From assembly GCF_003337715.1 (NCBI RefSeq), contig NZ_QPIX01000016.1:1-64000 (forward strand): 64,000 bases of DNA, given 5' to 3'. Every line of letters starts with the position of its first letter. The stretch's first letter is position 1. The position numbers and the translations under genes were made by a program. The stretch is from Ciceribacter lividus. Its GTDB lineage: Bacteria; Pseudomonadota; Alphaproteobacteria; Rhizobiales; Rhizobiaceae. The notes beneath the pieces were generated by a model. That model saw nothing but the letters and a program-made list of their open reading frames with translations. It was not told where the DNA came from and made no database searches. Positions 25,480 through 38,917 of the stretch are shown here, one piece after another.

Positions 25480-25483
<4 letters not shown>
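24920..25483 (+). CDS. kptA: RNA 2'-phosphotransferase (Tpt1/KptA family)
   Basis: KptA-type enzymes remove an internal RNA 2'-phosphate with NAD+, giving ADP-ribose 1'',2''-cyclic phosphate. The 187-residue protein carries the family landmarks: FLSYVLRHAP (Arg14-His15), IRAAQGHS, LFHGTA (His97), GLRPGSRQHVHLS (Arg117, His119) and VWLTDHVP. Bacterial tRNA splicing that would need it is not known, so its substrate here is unclear. It lies between the small paralogues and pccA, and its stop overlaps the pccA start (ATGA), so translation of the two is coupled. Confidence 0.92.
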
Positions 25484-27486
<2,003 letters not shown>

Positions 27487-27499
27487 TGTTGGCGCCCCT

Positions 27500-27612
27500 G
27501 CCCCTCACCCTGACCCTCGCCCCGCAAGCGGGGCGAGGGGACGGAGACGTTGCGGCACTCCGCCTTCTCCCCGTCATGACGGGGAGAAGGTCCCGGCAGG
27601 GGGATGAGGGGC
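27500..27612 (+). repeat. Rhizobial palindromic intergenic element (RIME-like), copy 1
   Basis: About 113 bases made of two large palindromes, one ending in GCGAGGGG and the other CTTCTCCCCGTcatgACGGG, flanked by CCCCTCACCCTGACCCTC and a GGATGAGGGG end. The same building blocks recur at 36258 and, inverted, at 41721. It sits just after pccA and may act as a terminator or mRNA stabiliser. Confidence 0.75.
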
Positions 27613-27659
27613 AATGGCACAACACGACATCGGCCAGCCGAAGGCTTGTGTCCGGACCG

Positions 27660-28010
27660 TCAGCGCCCGGTGCCGAGGCGTACCAGCATGAGCCGCTGAT
27701 GATCCTGACCGCCGAAGAAGATGGCAAGTACCCGTACGAGCTGCCGTTCGTCATCGACGTCGAAATAGAAGATCGCCCGGTTTTTCGTCACATGACGCAA
27801 TCCCGTCGCAACCTCGGGCCAGAGCGTTCCCTGGTAAGGCGCATCGGCCAGGGCATCCATGTCCGCCTCGATCCTGCGGACACGAGCCGTCGCCCGAGAA
27901 AACGCCTCGACTATGGAATCGCCGAAGCTGAGGTAGGAGTTGACGAGGTGATCGAAAATCAGGTCCAGATCGCGGTCGCTTTCCGCAGATCGCCTGACTT
28001 CATAGGCCAT
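27660..28010 (-). CDS. ParE/RelE-family toxin
   Basis: A 116-residue protein of the ParE/RelE toxin superfamily. It has the typical order: YEVRRSAESDRDLDLIFDHL at the N-terminus, a PYQGTLWPEVATGLRHV middle and an end with IFYFDVDDERQLVRVLAIFF then GGQDHQ. The antitoxin gene is directly upstream and overlaps by 11 bases. ParE members attack gyrase while RelE members cut mRNA; which applies here is not clear. The pair lies antisense between pccA and the mutase gene, so it probably inserted there. Confidence 0.82.
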   Translation of the reverse strand: MAYEVRRSAESDRDLDLIFDHLVNSYLSFGDSIVEAFSRATARVRRIEADMDALADAPYQGTLWPEVATGLRHVTKNRAIFYFDVDDERQLVRVLAIFFGGQDHQRLMLVRLGTGR

Positions 28011-28269
28011 ATTGGGCCTTCTTCGCGGCGATCATCGCGTCAATGCGCTTGCGACTTTCGGCTTCAGACAGGAATTCGCCTTGGCGCCGTCGGTCGAGCA
28101 GAGCCTTCAGAACCGCAAGCTCCTCCTCCTTCATCTCGGTCTCTTCGCGCACGAGTTCCAGCCCCCGCTCGACAACGGCGCTCAAGCTCGGATAATGGCC
28201 TTCCTCGACCAACTTGCGGACAAACTCTTCCTGCTGAGGAGACAGGGAAACAGAGGCTTTCACGGACAT
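28000..28269 (-). CDS. ParD-family ribbon-helix-helix antitoxin
   Basis: An 89-residue antitoxin. The N-terminal ribbon-helix-helix DNA-binding part is KASVSLSPQQEEFVRKLVEE with YPSLSAVVERGLELV, and the C-terminal half is an acidic-basic helix (SEAESRKRIDAMIAAKKAQY) expected to wrap the toxin. It precedes the ParE-like toxin gene and overlaps it by 11 bases, the standard antitoxin-first order. Antitoxin autorepression is usual for the family; no clear operator was picked out upstream. Confidence 0.82.
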   Translation of the reverse strand: MSVKASVSLSPQQEEFVRKLVEEGHYPSLSAVVERGLELVREETEMKEEELAVLKALLDRRRQGEFLSEAESRKRIDAMIAAKKAQYGL

Positions 28270-28402
28270 GGCACGGCGCTCCGGTTGAGTGTCGGAAGAT
28301 ACTACCGAGCGATATTCGGGTCAAATTCAGCGGCTGCGATGCATACCACGCGTCTGGCGCCGCACACCATTCAAGTCAGCGTCACCTCGGGGGAATCCGG
28401 CA

Positions 28403-30526
<2,124 letters not shown>

Positions 30527-30541
<15 letters not shown>

Positions 30542-31486
30542 GAGCGCTTCCGCCGCCCCCACAGGACTACTCTCGCCGGGTTTCACCGTTGCCGTCCCCA
30601 GAAAGGCGTCCATGCTTTCCCGCACGCTCGCCCTGAGAAACTCGATGACGCTCCTAACGCGCCCCACCTGCCGCAGATCGCGGTGGCAGGTGATCCAGTA
30701 GTGGCGCAGCAGTTCGACCTCGTCTTCGAGAACGACCTCCAGCTCCGGATAGTGCTTCGCGATGAAGATCGGCAGCACGCAGAGCCCCAGCCCGTTCCGC
30801 GTCGCCGTCAGCTGCGCGAAGATGCTCGAACTCTGGAAACGCGGCTTTATCCGCGGATGGATGTCGCCGAGATAGTCGAGGCCGGGCGCGAAGATCATGT
30901 CTTCGATATAGCCGATGAAGGTGTGGTCCAGCAGGTCGTCGCGGCTCCGCGGAGCACCCCGGCTCTCGAGGTACCCCCGCGTGCCGTAGATCTTCAGCCG
31001 GTAGTCGCAGAGCTTCTCGGAAAAATACGGGCCCGCCTTCGGCGGATCGAGGACGACCGCGAGATCGGCCTCCTTGCGCGAGAGCGCCATGATCTGCTGG
31101 ATCGTCACGAGCTCGAGCGAGATGTTCGGCAACGCTGCTGCGAAGGTCTGAAGCGTGCCCGTGAAGAAGAAATTGGCAAAGCCTTCCGGCGCGCTGAGGC
31201 GGACCACGCCGCGCTGCGCGCTGCCGCCACCGGCCAGATCGGCCTGCAGCCGCTCCGTCTCCTGCTCCATCTTCTCGGCCGTCTCGACGAAGCGCTGTCC
31301 CATGCCGGTCAGCACGTAGCCGCGCGGGTTGCGCTCGAAGAGCTTGACCTTCAAGGCGAATTCCAGCCGGTCGATCCGCCGCGAGACGGTCGCGTGGCTG
31401 GTCCGAAGCTGCCTTGCCGCGGTCGACAACTGCCCCGTGCGGGCCACCGCCAGGAAATACTGTAGATCGTCCCAGGTAAAATGCAT
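30527..31486 (-). CDS. LysR-family transcriptional regulator
   Basis: A 319-residue LTTR. The N-terminal winged helix (residues about 3-60) starts [20 protein letters not shown] and has [16 protein letters not shown] as recognition segment. The rest is a type-2 periplasmic-fold effector domain. The start at 31486 is chosen because homology starts there. It diverges from an amide/branched-chain-type ABC transporter operon, with a 7-bp-arm inverted repeat between them, so it probably controls that operon. Its ligand is unknown. Its 3' end overlaps the mutase gene on the other strand. Confidence 0.87.
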
Positions 31487-31500
31487 CGTCGCTCCCGATA

Positions 31501-31520
31501 TCTGTTCAAAAACGAACAGA
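31501..31520. promoter_or_regulatory. Inverted repeat, likely LysR binding site
   Basis: TCTGTTC-AAAAAC-GAACAGA, perfect 7-bp arms in the 176-base divergent gap. A further TTGAACAG half-site lies at 31621. The position suits an LTTR controlling itself and the transporter operon. Confidence 0.5.
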
Positions 31521-31662
31521 ACCTGTTTGCAATTAGTCGGCGCTAAAACTTGCGTCAATCGATCTTTTCCCGGATCATGCGCCCACGATTGGCCGCGTTG
31601 AGGAGCGCGGCTGGTCAAAATTGAACAGATTCGCAGTCTGGAAGACTCTGGGAGGAGACCAT

Positions 31663-32865
31663 ATGCGCAAGAATCTCATCGCGTCGCTGGCGATCGTGCT
31701 GGCGAGCAGCACCGCTGCTCTGGCCGACGCATCGGACGGCAAAGTCAAGATCGGCATCCTGAACGACCAGTCCGGCGTCTACGCCGACTTCGGCGGCAAG
31801 TCGTCGGTCGAAGCCGCCAAGATGGCGATCGAGGATTACGGCGGCAAGGTGCTCGGCGTACCCGTCGAGATCGTCGATGCCGACCACCAGAACAAGCCGG
31901 ACATCGCCTCCAACATCGCCCGCCAGTGGTACGACACCGAGCAGGTCGACGCGATCATGGAACTGACGACCTCTTCCGTCGCGCTGGCCGTCCAGGCGAT
32001 CGGCAAGGAAAAGAAGAAGATCGACATCGTCACCGGCGCTGCCACCACCGAACTCACCGGCAAACAGTGCAGCCCCTACGGTTTCCACTGGGCCTATGAT
32101 ACCCATGCGCTCGCAGTCGGCACCGGCGGCGCGCTCGTGAAACAGGGCGGCGACAGCTGGTTCTTCCTGACCGCCGACTATGCCTTCGGCTACTCCCTCG
32201 AACAGCAGACCAGCGACTTCGTGAAGGCGAACGGCGGTAGCGTCGTCGGCGCGGTGCGCCATCCGCTCGCGACCACCGACTTCTCGTCCTTCCTGCTGCA
32301 GGCACAGTCCTCGGGCGCCAAGGTGGTCGGCCTCGCCAACGCCGGCGCCGACACGCAGAACGCGATCAAGCAGGCGGCCGAGTTCGGCATCACCCAGGGC
32401 GGCCAGCGTCTCGCAGCTCTCCTCTTCACGCTCGCCGAAGTCCATGGCCTCGGGCTCGAGGCGGCCCAGGGCCTGACGCTCACGGAAGGCTTCTACTGGA
32501 ACCGCGACGAAGACAGCCAGAAGTTCGGCAAGCGCTTTTTCGAGCGCACCGGCAAGATGCCGAACATGGTCCATGCCGGCACCTATTCCGCCGTCCTGCA
32601 GTACCTGAAGGCGATCGACAAGGCCGGAACGGACGAGACGGAAGCCGTCTCCAAGGCCCTGCACGAAATGCCGGTAGATGACGTCTTCGGCCGCGGCGGC
32701 ACGGTCGGCCCCAATGGCCGCATGTTCCACGACATGTACCTGCTCGAGGTGAAGAAGCCCGGCGACAGCAAGGAGCCCTGGGACTACTTCAACGTTCTCG
32801 CGACCATTCCCGGCAAGGAAGCCTATATCGATCCGACCAAGAGCGGTTGCGAGCTCGTGAAGTAA
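31663..32865 (+). CDS. ABC transporter substrate-binding protein, Leu/Ile/Val-amide family
   Basis: A periplasmic type-1 binding protein (Peripla_BP_6) that captures ligand for the Liv-type permease encoded downstream. It has a signal peptide of 21 residues ending in AALA, then KVKIGILNDQSGVYADFGGK and the two-lobe fold in a 400-residue chain. The ATG at 31663 has GGAGGA 7 bases upstream and opens a proper signal peptide. Members of this family bind branched-chain amino acids, amides, urea or aromatic acids, so the ligand is open. The downstream GMC oxidoreductase suggests an alcohol or amino-alcohol could be among the substrates. Confidence 0.9.
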   Translation: MRKNLIASLAIVLASSTAALADASDGKVKIGILNDQSGVYADFGGKSSVEAAKMAIEDYGGKVLGVPVEIVDADHQNKPDIASNIARQWYDTEQVDAIMELTTSSVALAVQAIGKEKKKIDIVTGAATTELTGKQCSPYGFHWAYDTHALAVGTGGALVKQGGDSWFFLTADYAFGYSLEQQTSDFVKANGGSVVGAVRHPLATTDFSSFLLQAQSSGAKVVGLANAGADTQNAIKQAAEFGITQGGQRLAALLFTLAEVHGLGLEAAQGLTLTEGFYWNRDEDSQKFGKRFFERTGKMPNMVHAGTYSAVLQYLKAIDKAGTDETEAVSKALHEMPVDDVFGRGGTVGPNGRMFHDMYLLEVKKPGDSKEPWDYFNVLATIPGKEAYIDPTKSGCELVK

Positions 32866-32878
32866 GCCTCGGCCGTAA

Positions 32879-33664
32879 ATGATGAGCCTTCCTTCCGAAA
32901 GAACTTCTACGGAGCCGCGCGTGGTCTTGTCCGCGCGCGGCCTCCGCCGCGATTTCGGCGGCTTCACCGCCGTCCGGGACGTCGATCTCGATGTCCATCA
33001 TGCACGCGTGCACGCCCTGATCGGGCCGAACGGTGCGGGCAAGACCACCGTCTTCAACCTGCTCACGAAATTCCTGCAGCCGACGGCGGGCACGATCACG
33101 CTGCTCGGCGAGGAAATCACCAGCACACCGGCCGACAAGGTCGCGCGGATGGGGCTCGTGCGTTCCTTCCAGATTTCCGCGGTGTTCCCGCACCTGAGCG
33201 TGCTCGACAATGTGCGCGTGGCGCTCCAACGCCCCAACGGCCTCGCCCACCAGTTCTGGCGTCCGCTTTCGGCGCTCGACGCACTGACGCCACGCGCCGA
33301 GAACCTGCTCGAAAGCGTCGGCCTCGTCCGGGAGCGCAACACGATCGCCGCCGATCTTTCCTATGGCCGCAAGCGCGCGCTGGAGATCGCAACGACGCTC
33401 GCCCTCGATCCCAAGGTCTTGCTCCTCGACGAGCCGCTCGCCGGCATGGGCCAGGAGGATGTGCGTGTGATCGCCAGCCTCATCCGCGAGGTCGCAAAGA
33501 CCCGCGCCGTGCTGATGGTCGAGCACAATCTCTCGGTCGTCGCCGACATCTGCCACCACGTCACCGTCCTGCAACGCGGCGAGATCCTCGCCGAGGGCGA
33601 CTATGAGACGGTCAGCAGCGACCCGCGCGTGCGCGTCGCCTACATGGGCACGGAGGAGGCGTAA
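32879..33664 (+). CDS. livG: Branched-chain amino acid-type ABC transporter ATPase (LivG)
   Basis: A cytoplasmic ATPase of a HAAT-family importer. The 261 residues carry Walker A GPNGAGKTT (about 49-57), the LivG-type signature LSYGRKRALEIA and Walker B LLLDEPLAGMG. It pairs with the LivF ATPase encoded 2 bases later and with the permeases LivH and LivM. Two adjacent ATGs are possible starts. It follows the binding-protein gene by 13 bases. Confidence 0.92.
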   Translation: MMSLPSERTSTEPRVVLSARGLRRDFGGFTAVRDVDLDVHHARVHALIGPNGAGKTTVFNLLTKFLQPTAGTITLLGEEITSTPADKVARMGLVRSFQISAVFPHLSVLDNVRVALQRPNGLAHQFWRPLSALDALTPRAENLLESVGLVRERNTIAADLSYGRKRALEIATTLALDPKVLLLDEPLAGMGQEDVRVIASLIREVAKTRAVLMVEHNLSVVADICHHVTVLQRGEILAEGDYETVSSDPRVRVAYMGTEEA

Positions 33665-33666
33665 AG

Positions 33667-34368
<702 letters not shown>

Positions 34369-34371
34369 ACC

Positions 34372-35259
34372 ATGGCGACAATCTTCGGCATTCCGCTCCA
34401 GGCACTCCTCGGACAGCTCCTGATCGGCCTCATCAACGGCTCCTTCTATGCCCTGCTGAGCCTCGGCCTCGCGATCATCTTCGGCCTCCTGCGGATGATT
34501 AACTTCGCCCACGGCGCGCAGTACATGCTCGGCGCCTTCGTCGCCTATCTGCTGCTGACTTTCGGGGGCATCGGCTACTGGCCGGCGCTGATCCTCGCGC
34601 CGCTGATCGTCGGCCTCTTCGGCGCGGCGATCGAACGGCTCTTCCTCCGGCGTCTCTACGAGCTCGACCCGCTCTACGGGCTCCTCTTCACCTTCGGCCT
34701 AGCACTGACGATCGAAGGCACGTTCCGCTACATCTACGGCGCGTCGGGACAACCCTATGCGACGCCGGCGGCACTTGCGGGTGGCACCAATCTCGGCTTC
34801 ATGTTCCTGCCCATCTATCGCGGATGGGTGGTCGTGGTGTCGCTCGTGGTCTGCCTCGCCACTTGGCTTTTGATCGAGAGGACAAAGCTCGGCGCCTACC
34901 TGCGCGCTGCGACGGAAAACTCGACGCTCGTGCAGGTCTTCGGCGTCAACGTGCCGGTACTCCTGACCCTCACCTATGGTCTCGGCGTGGCGCTCGCGGC
35001 CTTCGCCGGCGTGCTCGCCGCCCCGGTCTACCAGGTGTCGCCGCTCATGGGGTCCAATATCATCATCGTCGTCTTCGCGGTGGTGGTCGTCGGCGGCATG
35101 GGTTCGATCATGGGGGCGATCGTCACCGGCTACATGCTGGGGATCGCCGAAGGGCTGACCAAGGTCTTCTATCCGGAGGCATCCAACATCGTGATCTTCG
35201 TCATCATGGCGATCATTCTTCTCATCAGGCCGGCAGGCCTCTTCGGCCGGGATGCATGA
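34372..35259 (+). CDS. livH: Branched-chain amino acid-type ABC transporter permease (LivH)
   Basis: An inner-membrane permease of 295 residues with about eight hydrophobic helices. Early it shows LINGSFYALLSLGLAIIFGL with LRMINFAHG, and late it shows the coupling segment TYGLGVALAAFAGVLAAPVY (20 residues shown) and VVVVGGMGSIMGAIVTGYML. These are LivH landmarks. It overlaps livM by 8 bases. Together with LivM it forms the membrane channel of the importer encoded here. Confidence 0.93.
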   Translation: MATIFGIPLQALLGQLLIGLINGSFYALLSLGLAIIFGLLRMINFAHGAQYMLGAFVAYLLLTFGGIGYWPALILAPLIVGLFGAAIERLFLRRLYELDPLYGLLFTFGLALTIEGTFRYIYGASGQPYATPAALAGGTNLGFMFLPIYRGWVVVVSLVVCLATWLLIERTKLGAYLRAATENSTLVQVFGVNVPVLLTLTYGLGVALAAFAGVLAAPVYQVSPLMGSNIIIVVFAVVVVGGMGSIMGAIVTGYMLGIAEGLTKVFYPEASNIVIFVIMAIILLIRPAGLFGRDA

Positions 35260-36247
35260 CATGGCACAGGTAACGACCACTTCCGACATCGGCGGCGGAC
35301 GCCCCGCCCTCGTGCAGGTGATCCTGCTTGCGGGCGGCATCGGCCTTCTCGCCGCCGCCCCCTTCTTCCTCTACCCGATCTTCGTGATGAAGCTCCTGTG
35401 CTTCGCCTTGTTTGCGGGCTCTTTCAACCTGCTGCTCGGCTATACCGGGCTTCTTTCCTTCGGGCACGCGACGTTCTTCGGAGGAGCCGCCTATTTCACG
35501 GCTCATGCGGTCAAGGAATGGGGCTTCCCGCCGGAACTCGGGCTCCTCGTCGGGGTTGCAGGCGCGGCCGTTCTTGGCCTCGTCATGGGCATCTTCGCGA
35601 TCCGCCGGCAGGGCATTTACTTCGCGATGATCACGCTGGCGCTCGCGCAGATGTTCTACTTCTTCTGCCTCCAGGCGGAATTCACCCACGGCGAGGACGG
35701 TATCCAGTCCGTGCCGCGCGGAAAGCTCCTCGGCTTCATCGATCTCGGTACACCGCTCAACATGTACTTCTTCGTGCTCGGGGTTTTCCTCATCGGCATG
35801 CTGGTGATCTGGCGCTTCATCAATTCACCGTTCGGCATGATCCTGAAGTCGATCCGCGAAAACGAGGTTCGTGCAACCTCGCTCGGCTATTCGGTGGCGC
35901 GCTACAAGCTCGGCGCCTTCGTGATGTCGGCGGCGCTTGCGGGGCTCGCCGGCGGGCTGAAAGCACTGGTCTTCCAGTTCGCGACGCTCACCGACGTCAC
36001 CTGGCAGATGTCCGGCGAGGTGATCCTGATGACGCTGCTCGGCGGGATCGGCACGCTCGTCGGGCCGGTGATCGGCGCCGGCCTCGTGGTGGCGCTCGGG
36101 AATTATCTCGCGACCTCGGAATTCCCCGTCACCATCATCACCGGCATCGTCTTCATGGTGTGCGTGCTGCTGTTCCGGCGCGGGATCGTCGGCGAGTTCT
36201 ATGCGTCCCGCCTCGGACGCATGCTCGGCTTCGAACATCGACATTAG
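35252..36247 (+). CDS. livM: Branched-chain amino acid-type ABC transporter permease (LivM)
   Basis: The second permease subunit, 331 residues with many hydrophobic helices. The LivM markers are NLLLGYTGLLSFGHATFFGG and SIRENEVRATSLGYSVARYK, the latter being the cytoplasmic loop that contacts the ATPases. A start at 35252 overlaps livH; an ATG three codons later (35261) is also possible. A palindromic repeat follows the stop, before the GMC gene. Confidence 0.92.
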   Translation: MHDMAQVTTTSDIGGGRPALVQVILLAGGIGLLAAAPFFLYPIFVMKLLCFALFAGSFNLLLGYTGLLSFGHATFFGGAAYFTAHAVKEWGFPPELGLLVGVAGAAVLGLVMGIFAIRRQGIYFAMITLALAQMFYFFCLQAEFTHGEDGIQSVPRGKLLGFIDLGTPLNMYFFVLGVFLIGMLVIWRFINSPFGMILKSIRENEVRATSLGYSVARYKLGAFVMSAALAGLAGGLKALVFQFATLTDVTWQMSGEVILMTLLGGIGTLVGPVIGAGLVVALGNYLATSEFPVTIITGIVFMVCVLLFRRGIVGEFYASRLGRMLGFEHRH

Positions 36248-36257
36248 CCACAAGTTT

Positions 36258-36374
36258 CCTTCTCCCCGCCTGCGGGGAGAAGGTGGCCGGCAGGCCGGAT
36301 GAGGGGCAGAGCATCATGGCATGGCAGGGCGTCTGCCCTCACCTCACCCTATCCCCGCACGCCGGGAGAAGGGA
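36258..36374. repeat. Rhizobial palindromic intergenic element (RIME-like), copy 2, rearranged
   Basis: A block with CTTCTCCCCGCctGCGGGG and a GGCCGGCAGGCCGGATGAGG end is followed, after about 30 unrelated bases, by a partial block with CCCTCACCTCACCCTATCC. The halves are in the reverse order of copy 1, as if two partial elements lie in tandem. It fills the gap between livM and the GMC oxidoreductase gene. Confidence 0.7.
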
Positions 36375-36387
36375 CTAGCGGAGCGAC

Positions 36388-37983
36388 ATGGAAAACTACG
36401 ACTACATCATCGTCGGCGCCGGAAGCGCGGGCTGCGTTCTGGCCAACCGCCTCGCCGCAGACCGCTCAACGCGCGTGCTGCTGCTGGAAGCGGGCGGCAG
36501 GGACAATTACCACTGGATCCACATCCCGGTCGGCTATCTCTACTGCATCAACAATCCGCGGACGGACTGGTGCTTCACCACCGCGAAGGAAGAGGGGCTG
36601 AACGGCCGTGCCCTCCTCTATCCGCGCGGCAAGGTGCTCGGCGGCTGCTCGTCGATCAACGGCATGATCTACATGCGCGGACAGGCGCGCGACTACGACC
36701 TCTGGCGGCAGATGGGTTGCACCGGCTGGGGCTGGGAGGATGTACTGCCGATCTTCCGCAAGTCCGAGGATTTCTACAAGGGCGCCGACGACAAGCACGG
36801 CGCCGGCGGCGAATGGCGGGTCGAAAAGGCGCGCGTCCGCTGGGCGATCCTCGAAGCCTTCCAGAAGGCCGCACTCGAAGCCGGCATTCCGACGACTGAC
36901 GACTTCAACCGCGGCGACAACGAGGGCTCCGGCTATTTCGACGTCAACCAGCGGGCCGGCATCCGCTGGAACACCGCCAAGGCCTTCCTGCGGCCGGCCG
37001 TCAAGCGCGGCAACCTCACCGTGCTGACGAGGGCGCAGGCGAAACGGCTCATTATCGAGGACGGCGCGGTCGCCGGCGTCGAGGTCTGGCACGACGGCAT
37101 GACGAAGACCTTCCGCGCCCGTCGCGAGACGGTGCTCGCCGCCGGCGCCATCGGCAGCCCGCACATCCTCGAACTCTCCGGCGTCGGGCGCGGCGACGTG
37201 CTGCAGAAGGCCGGCGTCGAGGTGGTGACGCAGGTGAAGGGCGTCGGCGAGAACCTGCAGGACCATCTGCAGCTCCGGCTCGTCTATAAGGTCAGCGGCC
37301 TGCCGACGCTCAACGAAAAGGCGTCGAGCCTCTTCGGCAAGGCGGCGATCGGGCTCGAATACCTCTTGCGACGTTCCGGCCCGATGGCGATGGCGCCGAG
37401 CCAGCTCGGCATCTTCACCAGGTCGAGCCCGGACAAGGACACCGCCGATCTCGAATACCACGTCCAGCCCGTTTCGCTCGACAAGTTCGGCGATCCGGTC
37501 CATCCCTTCCCGGCGATTACGGCGAGCGTCTGCAATCTGAGGCCCGAGAGCCGCGGCTCCATCCATTTGCAGAGCCCGGACTTCGCCGTCCAGCCGGTGA
37601 TCAGTCCGCACTACCTCTCGACAGCAAGTGACCGGGAGACGGCGATCCGGTCGATCCGCCTGACCCGCCGGATCGCGGCCCAGCCCTCCTTCGCGCGCTA
37701 TAAGCCCGAGGAATACAAGCCCGGCCCCACCTTCGAGACGGACGAGGACTTGATCCGTGCGGCCGGCGACATCGGCACGACGATCTTCCATCCGGTCGGC
37801 ACCTGTCGCATGGGCGCCGACACCGAGAGCGTCGTCGATCCGCGGCTCCGGATGCGGGCGCTGAAACGGCTCAGGATCGCCGACGCCTCGATCATGCCGA
37901 CCATCACTTCCGGCAACACCAACTCGCCGACGATCATGATCGCCGAGAAGGCCGCCGAAATGATCCTTGCCGACAACCGATAG
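36388..37983 (+). CDS. GMC-family FAD-dependent alcohol/choline dehydrogenase-like oxidoreductase
   Basis: A flavoprotein that oxidises an alcohol to an aldehyde or acid. The 531 residues show the N-terminal FAD motif YIIVGAGSAGCVLANRL, the GMC signature RGKVLGGCSSINGMIYMRG, the second signature GAIGSPHILELSGVG and the catalytic histidine in HPVGTCRMG with the C-terminal NTNSPTIMIAEKAAE. It resembles BetA-like enzymes, but many GMC alcohol dehydrogenases share these features, so choline is not certain. It follows the Liv-type transporter and precedes the 3-hydroxyisobutyrate dehydrogenase-like gene in one unit. Confidence 0.9.
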   Translation: MENYDYIIVGAGSAGCVLANRLAADRSTRVLLLEAGGRDNYHWIHIPVGYLYCINNPRTDWCFTTAKEEGLNGRALLYPRGKVLGGCSSINGMIYMRGQARDYDLWRQMGCTGWGWEDVLPIFRKSEDFYKGADDKHGAGGEWRVEKARVRWAILEAFQKAALEAGIPTTDDFNRGDNEGSGYFDVNQRAGIRWNTAKAFLRPAVKRGNLTVLTRAQAKRLIIEDGAVAGVEVWHDGMTKTFRARRETVLAAGAIGSPHILELSGVGRGDVLQKAGVEVVTQVKGVGENLQDHLQLRLVYKVSGLPTLNEKASSLFGKAAIGLEYLLRRSGPMAMAPSQLGIFTRSSPDKDTADLEYHVQPVSLDKFGDPVHPFPAITASVCNLRPESRGSIHLQSPDFAVQPVISPHYLSTASDRETAIRSIRLTRRIAAQPSFARYKPEEYKPGPTFETDEDLIRAAGDIGTTIFHPVGTCRMGADTESVVDPRLRMRALKRLRIADASIMPTITSGNTNSPTIMIAEKAAEMILADNR

Positions 37984-37996
37984 AAGGAGACACCCC

Positions 37997-38887
37997 GTGG
38001 CAGCACCCATCGCATTCATCGGACTGGGCAACATGGGCGGCCCGATGGCCGCCAACCTCGTCAAGGCCGGGCACGAGGTCCGGGGCTTCGACCTTTCCGC
38101 GGAGATCCTGAAGGCCGCGGCGGGAAACGGCATCATCCCCGCCACCTCGCTGGCGGAGGCTGCGGAAGGTGCGGACGTCGTCGTTACCATGCTGCCGAAG
38201 GGCGAGCACGTGCTCGCCGTCTGGCGGGAGCTCGTCAAGGCGGTTCCGGCCTCGACGCTCCTGATCGACTGCTCGACCATCGACGTCGGCAGCGCCCGCC
38301 AGGCCCATGAGCTTGCCGCCGGAAAGGGCTGCGCCTCGCTCGACGCGCCCGTCTCGGGCGGCACGGGTGGTGCTGCCGCCGGTACACTGACCTTCATGGC
38401 CGGCGGCTCGGGAGACGCGTTCGAGCGCGCAAAGCCCTATCTCGAAGCCATGGGACGCAAGATCGTCCATTGCGGCGGCGACGGCGCCGGGCAGGCAGCG
38501 AAAATCTGCAACAACATGATCCTCGGCATTTCCATGATCGGCGTCTGCGAAGCCTTCGTGCTCGGCGAGGCGCTGGGGCTCTCGCACCAGGCGCTGTTCG
38601 ATGTCGCCTCGACGTCCTCCGGCCAGTGCTGGTCGCTGAACACCTATTGTCCGGTCCCCGGCCCCGTCCCGACCTCGCCCGCCAACAACGACTACAGGCC
38701 GGGCTTTGCCGCGGCGCTGATGCTGAAAGACCTGAAGCTCGCCCAGGACGCCGCACTTTCGACCGGTGCGGCAACCCCGCTCGGGGCGGAAGCCGCGCAG
38801 ATCTACGGCCTCTTCGAAAAGCAGGGACAGGGCGGGCGCGACTTTTCCGCCATCATCGAAATGCTGCGCGGCGGCCTTCAGGCCTGA
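37997..38887 (+). CDS. 3-hydroxyisobutyrate dehydrogenase-family NAD-dependent oxidoreductase
   Basis: A 296-residue beta-hydroxyacid dehydrogenase. It starts AAPIAFIGLGNMGGPMAANL (the cofactor motif), has the substrate motif DAPVSGGTGGAAAGTL and the catalytic lysine in GAGQAAKICNNM. MmsB of valine catabolism is the closest named type; with the crotonase-type hydrolase at 19.8 kb this would complete that pathway segment, though the genes are far apart. A GTG start is chosen, with AGAAGGAGA about 6 bases upstream. It is the last gene of the Liv/GMC unit. Confidence 0.88.
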   Translation: MAAPIAFIGLGNMGGPMAANLVKAGHEVRGFDLSAEILKAAAGNGIIPATSLAEAAEGADVVVTMLPKGEHVLAVWRELVKAVPASTLLIDCSTIDVGSARQAHELAAGKGCASLDAPVSGGTGGAAAGTLTFMAGGSGDAFERAKPYLEAMGRKIVHCGGDGAGQAAKICNNMILGISMIGVCEAFVLGEALGLSHQALFDVASTSSGQCWSLNTYCPVPGPVPTSPANNDYRPGFAAALMLKDLKLAQDAALSTGAATPLGAEAAQIYGLFEKQGQGGRDFSAIIEMLRGGLQA

Positions 38888-38917
38888 GACCGAGGGCGCA
38901 ACACGGGCCGTCGACGC

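Noticed and set aside
27500..27612. Palindromic repeat considered as a CRISPR-like or insertion element
   Set aside because: No regular spacers, no transposase and the pattern matches known rhizobial mosaic repeats at two further places.
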